A stretch of DNA of 64,000 nt from Plasmodium malariae. Lineage: Eukaryota > Apicomplexa > Aconoidasida > Haemosporida > Plasmodiidae. The DNA is taken from the NCBI RefSeq assembly GCF_900090045.1, contig NC_041788.1, positions 1,948,501-2,012,500 on the forward strand, in the 5' to 3' direction. Under the pieces are notes generated by a model, which saw only the letters and a list, made by a program, of their open reading frames with translations, was not told the DNA's origin and searched no databases. Every line of letters starts with the position of its first letter. The stretch's first letter is position 1. The position numbers and the translations under genes were made by a program. Shown here piece after piece: positions 11,484 through 22,700 of this stretch.

Positions 11484-12128
11484 TTTACTGCTATATGTGT
11501 ATATTTGTATATATGTATGTGTGTATTTATTTATGTATGTATGTAGGTGTAAATTTATGCATGTGTTTATATGTATGAGGGCATAAGTATATTTATTCAT
11601 GTACGTAGATATACGAATGTGTGTACGTATATATATGCATATATGAGGTTCTAGTTGTAGAGAAAAAATGTAAATTGTGATAATAAGACAACAGGGAGAT
11701 GCACATTTACTCAAAAATTGAAAACGATATTGGCTTAGCTTATTAATAAAACTCCGTATGTGGACTTTATCTCTTCCATTACTATTTTATTTGTAATTTT
11801 TTCCTTAATATGTATATTATTCAATCGTAGAATTTAATTAATTTTCTATGCTTTAACAACAGATGCAATTTTACATTATCCAAAATATGCATAATGATTA
11901 TATCCTCCTAAAGTGTAAATTAAAAAAAAAAATTTTTTTTCTTCTGTAGTGACAACAGTGTATGTACATCGTATTATGTTTAATGAGGTTAGGAAATGAA
12001 AAAAAAAAAAAAAAATACTATATAATATATATTAAACGACCTTAAAATTGCAATAATGATAATATAAAATTAATATTATATAAGTCTAATCATTTTTCAA
12101 TTTTACGAAATGTGCAAACACTTAAAAA

Positions 12129-12159
<31 letters not shown>

Positions 12160-13084
12160 TATAACGAAGTTGTTTCTGAAAGTATACTTCATTAATTAAC
12201 AAATCATTTTCAAATAAAACAGTTCATCATCTGTAATGGTGTAAATGGAACAAAATTTTCAAGAGTTATTTTTTTCATATTAAAAATAATTCTTATATAT
12301 TAAAAACTTAAAATATAAAAAAATAAAAGAAAAAACATATATATATTGTAATATATTGAATGTGCTATATAATACGTATATATAATAAAATTAAAATATA
12401 ACAACATAAAATAAAAAAATATGGATAATATAACCAACACATAAATATATATTAACAGCAATAAAAGAAAAATGGTATTTAAAGAATATATATGGTTTAA
12501 GGAAAGAACGTGTGTACTATTAACATATAAGAACAATAAAAAATTTGTGATAACATTAAACATCTCTCCATCAGCAAGAGGTGCGTGCTTACAACGATTA
12601 TTACTACCTCATCCACATACATAAAGATACATATATGCATAATACATAAATTTATGCATAGTATATAAATATATGCATAGTATATAAATATATGCATAGT
12701 ACATAAATAAATACATAGTACATAAATAAATACATAGTTCATAAATAAATACATAGTACACAAATAAATACATAGTACACAAATAAATACATAGTACATA
12801 AATATATGTGTAATAAAGTTATGCATGCATAACGCACATGTACATCCATTTGCTTATTTGTGCATGAGAATACTGACATTCGCTTCACTTTACTGGGTGA
12901 ACCTTTAATGGAATTTTATTTTACTTAATTTTACTAAACTTCGTTACATGCAATTTCATTCTATAACCTGCTTCATCTAATTAAGAGCTTCTTGCCTATA
13001 CACATGTATGTCTATATACGAAAAAACTTTTTTCAAAGGAATGTATTAACAATCGTAATATACGAAATTTGACCAAGGTACATT
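11484..13084. other. Intergenic between LamG and LisH genes
   Basis: Promoter side of the LamG gene and 3' region of the LisH gene, both minus strand. Contains an (AT)n tract at 12137-12162 and a 19-nt minisatellite at 12642-12812. No convincing coding sequence. Confidence 0.6.
12642..12812. repeat. 19-nt minisatellite, nine units
   Basis: Nine consecutive 19-mers of the type GTACATAAATAAATACATA. Variant units toward the left carry TATATAAATATATGCATA. Unit starts are 12642, 12661, 12680 and so on to 12794. It lies just downstream of the LisH gene. Confidence 0.94.
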
Positions 13085-15385
13085 TCAGTTTGAGTAAAAA
13101 TGTATTTTTTTGTCAAATGATCCTAAAATAAGTAATGATTTTTTATTTTCTTCAATATTATTTGAGTTGGTTTCGTTAGAGAATGGACATATATAACTTT
13201 TTAATAGTTGAAAACACCTTATTTTGTAACCATTATTTATAACATCTATAATATTTCCACTTTTTATATCAAAAATTAGAATATGAGAGCCATTTGTGCT
13301 ATCTTCGGATGTGACATAAATATTATTGCCATTTATATCTACCTCTAAAGTTGGAAAAGAGAGTGAGTTTAATACACACCCGTATATTTTTCTTATAATT
13401 GTTTTTTTGATTAATGAATAAACAAATATTATAGAGGTATCTGTACATATAACTAATATATTTTTATTTTTGTTATATTCTAAATTCAAGATGTTATACT
13501 TTTCTGTTGAATCAAATAAATATATTTTATTTTCTATATTGAACGTTTTACTATTTATAAAAAGTATATTATTGCTATTTAGCATACTAACAACTATGGT
13601 TTCTTTATTATTATAAATATTACTACCATTGCTGTTACTATTTCCGTAGTTATCGTTATTTTCTTTTACCCATAAAACACTTGTTGGTATCTCAGGTAGT
13701 CCTATAACTTTTTTTTTTTCATATGTAACAGATTCTTCTATTTTATTTACAATTTTTTCATAAATAATTAAATTTTTATCATTAGCTATTGAACAAAAAA
13801 AAGCATAATCATCATTAAATAAACACTTTATTGAATATTTATTATGATATTTTAACGTTTTCATTATACTAATATATATTTGATCTCCTTTTATATTATT
13901 TTTTATTTCATCAATTGAGTTTTTTAATTCAATATATTTTATTAACATAGATATGTTGTTCATATTTATATGACATATATAAACATCCCCATGCATAGTT
14001 GATACAATAAATATATCGTCCTTGTAATTAATATCTATAAACATTATTGGTGAGCCTAAGGATACGCTATATAATTCTTTACATAAGTGGACACATTCTT
14101 CTAAATTATTTTCATTATCCCCCTTTTCATAAAGAGTTAGAAAAAGTTTCACATTACCATCTGCATAGCCTACTAAAATCAATATTGGCAAAAAAATTTT
14201 AAAAAAAATAATGTTTTCGAATCGCATGTTTTTGCAAGTATCCATATTGTATATATCTATGTATTTAATAACTAATATATTTGATGCTGCTTCTAAAGAA
14301 ATATCTTCTCCATTATTAGCTTCATTCTTATTATCAACTGCATTGTTAATATATTTAACTTTTAACTTTTTAGAAATTTCTCTTTCATAAGTAAAATATT
14401 TATCCCAATTATGAGTTTCGTTCTTTAATAATTTACTTTTTTTTTTTATGTCTTCTGTACTATTTTGTTTTGTACTATCCTCATTTGTGTTGCTTCTACA
14501 TTTTGTGTCATTCAAATTACAATTTTTTACTTTCTTGTTATTCATATCACTATTATTTTCATTTTCAAATTTATAAGGAAAATTATTAATACTCCTTTTT
14601 TCTTTAGTTAGTTTCACTTCATTAGAAGATTTTTTTTCTACATCTATATGAGGTGTAACAGTTACGTCCATATGAAGCTTTGTATTTAAATCTAAAGGCA
14701 GCTTCATATTATTTCTACTCAGTGCAGATATATCTTTCACCTTTTCACCTATTTTTCTTAATACACATGAATCATTAAATATAGTATTGTTATTTTCCTT
14801 ACTCCTCCCTTCCTTATCATTTTTTTTATCATATATTTGTATGTTCCTGTTTTCTTTTTCTAAATTGTCTTCATTACAGTTATTATACTCTTCTTTTTTC
14901 TTTTCTATTTCATTATCACCTACCTTAATTGAATGCTCTTTTTTATTGCAACACGGAAAATAATCATTGTTTAAATAAAAATTGTTATATTCACTACATA
15001 TATTATCTTTCTTTTCATCTTCATTAATGTTTATATTACTCTTATTTTTTTGTTTTAATGTACTTTCAAAGTTATCAATGGCTTTGCATAAAATAGAATT
15101 ATGCATTTTATCAATAGTATGAATAAAAAAACTATAATCTATATCTAATTCATCACTTAAATTGTCATTTAAACAATCGTTACTATTAGTTTCATCATCT
15201 GAATTGTAATTTGTAGCATCCTCGAAAATATACTTATCATATTCCTTTACATAATTTATTTTACTTTCTTTTTTCAATTCTTCCAAACTACTTTTCATTC
15301 CAATTTTATCCAAAAAATCGTAAATAAATTGAATATTACGGAAGAATTTCTTGTTATATTCCGCAAACTCTTTTTTCATTTTCAT
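13085..15385 (-). CDS. LisH motif plus WD40-like beta-propeller protein
   Basis: Single frame of 766 residues from ATG 15385. Residues about 15-40 (IYDFLDKIGMKSSLEELKKE) fit a LisH dimerisation motif: a short helix pair with conserved leucines and an acidic end. Residues 50-365 are Asn/Lys/Asp-rich filler. Residues 370-766 contain repeating beta-strand blocks of WD40 type without strict GH..WD signatures: ILVGYADGNVKLFL, DDIFIVSTMHGDVYICHI, CSIANDKNLIIYEK, ILVICTDTSIIFVYSL, NIYVTSEDSTNGSHILIFDI and LLILGSFDKKIHFYSN. LisH plus propeller architecture is typical of scaffold subunits of larger complexes such as E3 ligases, dynein regulators and chromatin complexes. Which one applies is not visible. 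No signal peptide or membrane segment. Confidence 0.85.
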   Translation of the reverse strand: MKMKKEFAEYNKKFFRNIQFIYDFLDKIGMKSSLEELKKESKINYVKEYDKYIFEDATNYNSDDETNSNDCLNDNLSDELDIDYSFFIHTIDKMHNSILCKAIDNFESTLKQKNKSNININEDEKKDNICSEYNNFYLNNDYFPCCNKKEHSIKVGDNEIEKKKEEYNNCNEDNLEKENRNIQIYDKKNDKEGRSKENNNTIFNDSCVLRKIGEKVKDISALSRNNMKLPLDLNTKLHMDVTVTPHIDVEKKSSNEVKLTKEKRSINNFPYKFENENNSDMNNKKVKNCNLNDTKCRSNTNEDSTKQNSTEDIKKKSKLLKNETHNWDKYFTYEREISKKLKVKYINNAVDNKNEANNGEDISLEAASNILVIKYIDIYNMDTCKNMRFENIIFFKIFLPILILVGYADGNVKLFLTLYEKGDNENNLEECVHLCKELYSVSLGSPIMFIDINYKDDIFIVSTMHGDVYICHINMNNISMLIKYIELKNSIDEIKNNIKGDQIYISIMKTLKYHNKYSIKCLFNDDYAFFCSIANDKNLIIYEKIVNKIEESVTYEKKKVIGLPEIPTSVLWVKENNDNYGNSNSNGSNIYNNKETIVVSMLNSNNILFINSKTFNIENKIYLFDSTEKYNILNLEYNKNKNILVICTDTSIIFVYSLIKKTIIRKIYGCVLNSLSFPTLEVDINGNNIYVTSEDSTNGSHILIFDIKSGNIIDVINNGYKIRCFQLLKSYICPFSNETNSNNIEENKKSLLILGSFDKKIHFYSN

Positions 15386-17102
15386 ATGTTTTGATTTCCA
15401 TACATTATTAAATATTTAGTGCATTATTTTATGTGCTTAGAGTATTACTATATCCTTTTTTTTTAAAACTATTCTAAAAGAAGCGGAGTGATTAGAAATG
15501 TTATTCATTTGGAATAATACATATATACAAAAACACACATATAAATATATATATATATATGAGCATGCAATTTTTAATAATTTTACACCAAGTTATAGTT
15601 CTTATGTTAAAGATTCTAATGGATTTGTTTTAGTATCTTTTTACATATTTAAGAAATAATATTTTTTATTATATTATATTCCTTTTTTTTTTTATTTTAG
15701 TATCAAATCAAAAATAAATCATTCAAGGAAACAAACAGTTGGATGATAACTTCGTACTATCTTATAAAATAAAATGGAAATAACAAGTAATATACTTTAA
15801 ATATGCGAAAAACTTTTACATATATACATATTCATATACATAATAATTCATACTTATTTAATATTTTGCTTAATTTTCGTTATTTCTTTTATTTTGTTCA
15901 CATCTAAATTATTATATTTACACCTATATACTGTTAACTGTTTTTTTTGATATTTTGATATTTAAAATGAAAATCTATTTGTACCTTTATTATGTTCGTC
16001 CTTCCTTACCTTTTTTGTTTATTTATTCTTTTTACAGTTCTTATTTAATTATATTTATAATAACATTAACTACTATGCATTTATTCTATTATAATTTAAT
16101 TCTATATTTTGCACTAATCATATAAGAGTTAAAAAATATATATGTTAAATTATAAAATTTCAGAATAAGATATATTTTGAAAACTAATTTAATTCAAAAA
16201 TTATGCAATTGTTTTTGTGGCTTCCTTTTGTTATATTCGTAATTTTTCTCATGATTTATTAAAAAAAAAAAATATTTTATTTTTTCAACAAAAGTTAAAA
16301 ATAAAATGCAGTATTTGTATTACCTCAAGGATTAATTTAAACTTTTATATTTAATATAAATCACAGGTGCATAGGTAAAACGTCATATATACCAGCAAAC
16401 ATTTTTATACATATATAGTTTTAACAATATAATAGTATATACATATATATATATATATATATTTATCTATGTACGTATATAAAATAAGGCTATTTTTGGC
16501 CACGCATCATCGCAGTTCTTTGAACCTATTAACTATTTAATACATAAATCAGTTAAATATAAATACTTCCCAAAACATTTATGAAAAAAAAAATAAAAGA
16601 AAAAAACATGGTTATGTTTTCTTCTATATATCAAGAATAGGATATTAAACAAGAATAAAATTAAGCGGAATACCCTTATAAACAATATCAAATTATTTAT
16701 TAAAAAAAAGAAAAAGAAAGTAAAATTATTTTTATACACTTGTTCACTAATTCCTTCATTTTTGAGGAAAATACGAAGTACATATTGAGAAAAAAGTAGT
16801 ATGGTCTTTAAATCAAAACAATGTAGTCCAATGAAAGTGATCTGTTTAAAATTTTTTTACATGTTTTTAAGTTCTACCTTTAGTTAAAACTTTTTTAAGA
16901 ATATTTTAATTATAAATACATTTCTTATTAGTGCCAACAATTTTTAAGTTTTTTTTTTTTTTTTCCTCTATTTTTATTTTATGGTTTATTACTGTGCGGA
17001 AAATCGTCTTTTAGCAAAATAAATCCACAAATTTCAAGAACATATTTTTTATTTTATTATTTACGAAATATTTAAAACTGAAGTTGTTTTAGAAAAATTT
17101 AT
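15386..17102. other. Intergenic, LisH gene upstream flank
   Basis: Polypyrimidine-rich and AT-rich sequence with (AT)n near 16440-16460. Contains a frame at 16533-16739 dominated by Phe/Ile/Leu that I regard as low-complexity noise. No supported feature. Confidence 0.5.
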
Positions 17103-17589
17103 TCATATTAAATAAAAAACAGAAAGAAAATATGTAAAAATTTCATTTAAAATAAGTGTCCATAAATAGAAATTCATTTTTTCATTCTTTCTATTTTGGT
17201 ATCGTAAAATACTTGTATTTAAAAAAAATTGCCAATTTTTGTTCTTTCTCTTCTTTTTGAAGGTGCAATAGAAATAATTAATTAAAAGGTGTTTATTTTT
17301 ATGTTGATTCAAATATTTATCTATATATAAAAGAGAAAAAAAAAATTAATACGCCGTACTATTGTATGCATATTATTACAATAGTTACCATATGACATAC
17401 ATTTTTTTTTTCTTTTTACGTACTAACATTATTTGCATTTGAATTGAATAAATATCATTAGCTTCTTTATAAGGAACAACGGAAGTGTAATATACCCATG
17501 AATCCTTTTTTTTTTTTTTTTTTAATCTATTCATAACATTTTTTAAATTAAAACTTATTAAATGTCCTTCCGAATTCACATTATTTACG
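17103..17589 (-). CDS. Candidate 3' exons of a small spliced gene of unknown function
   Basis: Two pieces join in phase. An exon ends at 17420 (donor GTAAAA), starts at 17566 or 17589, and encodes GHLISFNLKNVMNRL then DSWVYYTSVVPYKEANDIYS. A second exon, 17103-17320 (acceptor TATATAG), continues YLNQHKNKHLLINYFYC to a stop at 17103. Codon use and residue variety (Trp, Val, Pro, Gln) stand out from the surrounding AT noise. Further islands upstream at about 17738-17795 (VELHVVWKLLYIITKKG, donor GAG|GTATT) and near 18030-18060 may be 5' exons. The start codon is not located and the family is not recognised. It could be a lineage-specific gene, an untranslated exon set or chance. Confidence 0.35.
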
Positions 17590-19230
17590 CTGCGTATATT
17601 GAAAATTTTTATGTTTTATTAATGATCTTGTAAAAAGGGAAAAGCGCATTACTTGGAATGCATAACCCTGCATTTATTGTATTTACTTTTTCGTTAAAAA
17701 AAAAATAAAAAGAACATAACTTTTAATACCTCCTTTTTTAGTTATAATATATAACAATTTCCACACAACGTGCAGTTCCACGTACTTGCGTATGTGCAAA
17801 TATATATATATATGTATAAATGTATATATATAAACAAAATATAATTTGCGTAAATTTTCATATTTGTCGATAAATCACCGTTTTATATGTTAAAGACCTT
17901 TATAGTACAAATATTTGTAAAGTTTTAATATATTACAGAAAAAAATATACAAACTTTTCATTCTTTTGTAAGTTAAATTCTATTTTATTCATTTATATAT
18001 CTATCTTTTTTTTTTTACCCCTCCAAAGTTACGTTTGTTAATTCTTAGTTGTTAGCATAAATTATTATGAAATTTTTTAAATGTATACAAAGAAGAAATG
18101 TACACATGTAACTTTCCTTTTTGCCACAACATAGTGTTTTTCCGTTTTTAGCATTTTCATTTAATATGACTTGTTATTTATCAAAAAAATATTACATTTT
18201 AATGTTAGAGCAAGAAAATACGTGCCCACAATAACAGTTAACCGTTTGGTAGTTTTGAGCATTACAAATATATTTGGAATATTATGCATTTTTGGATGAA
18301 TATATTTAAATATATCTATATTTAAACACATTTATTATTGTTATCACTGTTTCACTAGGAAATTGTTTGCAAACTTACTGTTATGTTATAGTTTGTGTAA
18401 TTTCAACTTTAGTTTTTTCCAATTTTTTCAATTTTCATTTTTTCCAGTTTTTTTATTTTTAATTTAGTCTCGATCAGTGTAAATTAATTCTTAACATATT
18501 AATTTTCATTCAATAAAATTTATTGTTTTGTTTTGTTTTGTTTTATAATATACATTTTTCTTTTTTCTTTTTTTTTGTTTTGTTGTTGCTGCATATCAGC
18601 TACTATTGTTTTAAAAAATAAATAGGAAAGCGTATTTTATAATAGTATCATTAGTATGACTCTTTGTATATTATGTTTTATTAATTTATACAATTATTTC
18701 CATTTATAATTTTTTTTTTTTTTTTTTTTTGTTATATCATTATGCATATGAAAGTTTTTTGCAGTATACGACTATTACAATTTTTTGTTGTATTTTTCTT
18801 TTGATATATGTATCTATATATACATTACTTTTATTATAAATTTGTATCTTTTGTGGTGTCCTTTTTTTTTTTTTTTATTTCTTTTTCCTTTTTCATGTCA
18901 ATACTTTTTTTTTTGCATATATTTTTTTATTTTTTTACTACTTATATGACTCATATTATTATTTCACATTTTATTTTCTCATATATTGGGTTACTCCATT
19001 ATTCAGAGTACACACTACATCATATGTTTATGTCCAAAGGAAAAATGTATTTTCTTAAAACGAATTATATGTAATATTGGTATGTACTGATAAATATGTC
19101 AAATATTCGTATATATATAGTAAATCAAGGAAGATAAGAAAAACGCTGTTATCATTTTCCCTTTTTTTATATCCTTTTACAAATATACATATATACGTAC
19201 ATATATGCTCACATACATACCTATGTGTAA

Positions 19231-19270
<40 letters not shown>

Positions 19271-19772
19271 ATTTGTTTATATTTGTGTACCTTTTGAAGT
19301 TGTAAATCTACCTTTGTCATTATTTAAAATGTGATTTACTAATTTCACTTCTGAATGGGGAATAAGAACAAAAGGACAATTCTTAATAAAAAATAATTAA
19401 AATGGATAAAAATATAAGAGCAAACAGAACTCAATAAGAGCTCTTTCATTTTACTTAGAGATTACTCAAAAAAAAAAAAAAATAATAATAAAATATTGTG
19501 AAATATTGTGAAATAAGCAAAAAACAAAAAAAAAAAAAGTAAAATATGCAAAAAAAAAAAAAAAAAAAAAGGAAAAATACAAGAATAAAAAAAATAGTAA
19601 AAGGCTAAATTCTGGCACGAACTTCACATTATTTTAAAGTATTAATAGAGCTAATATTTACAGATTCAATGTCCTTTCAGTTTGAATTTCCTTGCACAAT
19701 TATGTGGTGTTAATTTTCCATATCAAAAAAGAGAAAGAAAAAAAAAAAAATTTCATATGAATATCTTTTAGT
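17590..19772. other. Upstream region of formin 2
   Basis: About 2.2 kb of AT-rich, T-run-rich sequence that should contain the formin 2 promoter and 5' leader, plus possible 5' exons of the minus-strand candidate gene (17738-18130). Includes (AT)n at 19231-19265 and poly-A runs close to the formin start. Confidence 0.5.
19757..19771 (+). promoter_or_regulatory. Minimal upstream ORF abutting the formin 2 start
   Basis: ATG-AAT-ATC-TTT-TAG encodes four residues and stops one base before the formin 2 ATG at 19773. If included in the mRNA leader, this geometry would force termination right at the main start, so formin 2 translation would need reinitiation or leaky scanning. Whether the transcript includes it is unknown. 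Confidence 0.45.
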
Positions 19773-22700
19773 ATGAATTATAAGCATTTAGAGAGAAACC
19801 ACAAAGAAACAAAGAAAAAAAAGAATGAACAAAGAAGTACAACAAATGAAAAAGAAAAAGATGAGAATAAACATGGTGAAAATTCAAATTACGACCATAA
19901 TGATCTGGAAATGAAAGTGGAACAGAATGATTCAATGAGTAGAAAAAAAAGAATTGCAAAGGATACTCTTTGGAATATTGAAAATTTTAAAGAGGCTGAA
20001 GAAAATGTTATGTGTTCTAATAAATTTGCTATAAATGATATATCAGATGATAATATGAATGATAAGGAGAAAATCATTTTTGACCATTTTGGAAATATGG
20101 AAAGAAAAAAATATCTCATTGGAGCACAAAAAAGAAGAGGAAATGATACGTACAAAAACAGAGTGAATGATAATAAATATAACCAAATAACAGGATTGAA
20201 TTTATCAAATTATCTATTAGTACCAGATGAAATAAGACATAAATATACAAAAACGTACTTATTTCAAATATCAAAAAGGTTACTTGTAATGAAAAAACCA
20301 TGGAGATTACCGAAAAATGTAGAATTACAAATTAATAATGTATACCATTTGTCTAATTACATAAAAGTATTAGAAAGAATTTCAAGTGAATATTTAAATG
20401 ATCCTCCAATAAATTATTATTTTAGAGGATTAGAATTATATAATAAAAATGTATTTGCAAATATAGATTATTTATTAAAAAAAGTAGATATTAAAAAAAA
20501 TCCAAAAAATGTACAATATACAAATTTAATAAAAGTGAATGAATGTTATTATGATTTAAGTACATTTGGAAAATCTCAGAATACCATATTTTATCAATCC
20601 TATGTCATATGGGATATACATGGTAGTAGTTTAACATTAGAACAAGAATATGATAGTCTATTTGATTCTCAAATTATGGATTATAATTTTGGAGAAAAGG
20701 AATATCCGAATTTAAAATATATTTTAAGTATATGTAGTTCTATCTTATTTTGGTTAAATTTTAATAAGAAGGATAATTTTGCAATTATAAATTATCATAG
20801 AAGCAGCTCTTTCATTTTGTTAATTTTTTCATGTGTCATGTTAGTCCTTGATAACTCATTATCATTTGATCAAATTCAAGAAATTTTGTACAAATCATCA
20901 AAAATAAATAATAGTGACAAGGAGAATGAAGAGGACAACATGAAGAACACAGATATTTCTTCCAACTACTTTGGGAATGAATATCAAAATTATTCGAATA
21001 ACGAAAATTCAGATACCATGTTTAATATGTTGTGTAAGAAAAGCGGTGAGAGGGGTCTCTGCGGAATAAGTGGAAATACTAGTAGTTCAAAAATTCCTAA
21101 CAATAAAAAATATAGAAATAATGATGACGAGAATAACTGCTTTTCAAATGTTGTTTACACTAATAAGAGGGAAGTTTCTGATTCTGGTCATATTTACCGT
21201 TTTAACAATTTCATTAACTTGGATGATTCTAATTTTATGGACAATTTAAATAAAAAGGACAATATTTTTTCAAAAAAGGAGTATGATAAAGATGATATTG
21301 ATCTCTGCAATAAAATGCAAAACCATACGTTAAATTTAGGAAGTAAAAGTGGAATGTATGATAACGAATTAGATAATTCCAAAAATAAAAAGAGAACAAA
21401 ATTTTCAAATTCTTGGGGTTTTGGGTTGACAAATAGAGAAACATGTAAAAATGAGAATAAAATTAAAGATCATCATTTCTGGATTCCTTTTGATTATTGG
21501 AAATCATCTCATAAGAGATACTTTTTTTATATGTATGAATTAATTAAAAATAAAAACAAAAAAATTGAAAATATTCCATTTAAGTTAAAAAGCATTATTT
21601 TTAGTGACTATGTGGTATGCTCAGTTTCAGTAGAAGTTTATGAAATAATATATAAAGACAATAAGGATTTGAATTTGGATCTTTCGTCAGAATACGAAAC
21701 TGATAAAAGTAGCGAGATACCAACGGAAGAATGTCCAATGGATCGGGGTATAAACGAGGGATATTCTGTTGAGGGGGAAGGAGAAGGAGAAGAGAAAGAA
21801 GTGGAGGAGGAAAGAAAACAACAAAGAATACATCAACAACTACTACAAAGACAAAGATGTACTTCATATGGAGAAAAAGAATCAAGGCAGAAAATGTCAC
21901 CATTAGACGATATTTTAATGGATTTTGGAGACACTTATACTCATTGCATTAATGAAGTGCGTGAGGAAGAAGATAAGGACAGATGTTTTAATAGAAAAAT
22001 ATCCAATGAAAAAGGCGTTATAAATAATAGAAAACATTTTTACATTGATAATAATGCGATGTATTCTAAAATTATCAGTTGTCGCAACTCCCAATCAGAA
22101 CAAGAGGAACCAAGTAATTTAAATATTTTGAACCATGCACCTAGTACCCATGATGATGATGTATCATTCTTGGAAAATAATAAAAGAAATGGTAAAAAAC
22201 AGAACATTAATAAATTAAGAGATAAAAATTATTATCGAACAACCAAAAGGGTAAAAAATAAAATTTCAAGAGCATCATCTGTTTATAATTTAAGTAACTG
22301 TTCAGATACATATAATGAAAATATAGAAATAGAATCATTACATTCATTTAGTGTTAATTCAGATATAAATTATAAAAAAAATTTAGAAGAAAACAAAAAA
22401 GTATCAAATCAACATGCTCATACTACCTCTGGCAGTTCTAATCATAGTTTTAATTTAAGACATAAAATGAAGCAATTTGTTACTACATTTTCACCTAGAT
22501 CCTTTTACTCAAATTCATCTGTTAAATCGAATTCATTAGTAGAGCATACACGAAAACATAAAAATGAGGATATTCAATGCGGTAGAACTGTACAAAGGGG
22601 TGAGAAAAAAGGTGATATGTTTTTTAATAGAAAAACAAAAACTGTGGATTATAATGAAAACAAAGATAGCGCTTACGTTGCAGATAGGTGTATGTCTAGC

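Noticed and set aside
16533..16739. 68-residue minus-strand frame as a gene
   Set aside because: Dominated by Phe/Ile/Leu from T/A runs; no intron phase match to the neighbouring candidate exons could be shown.
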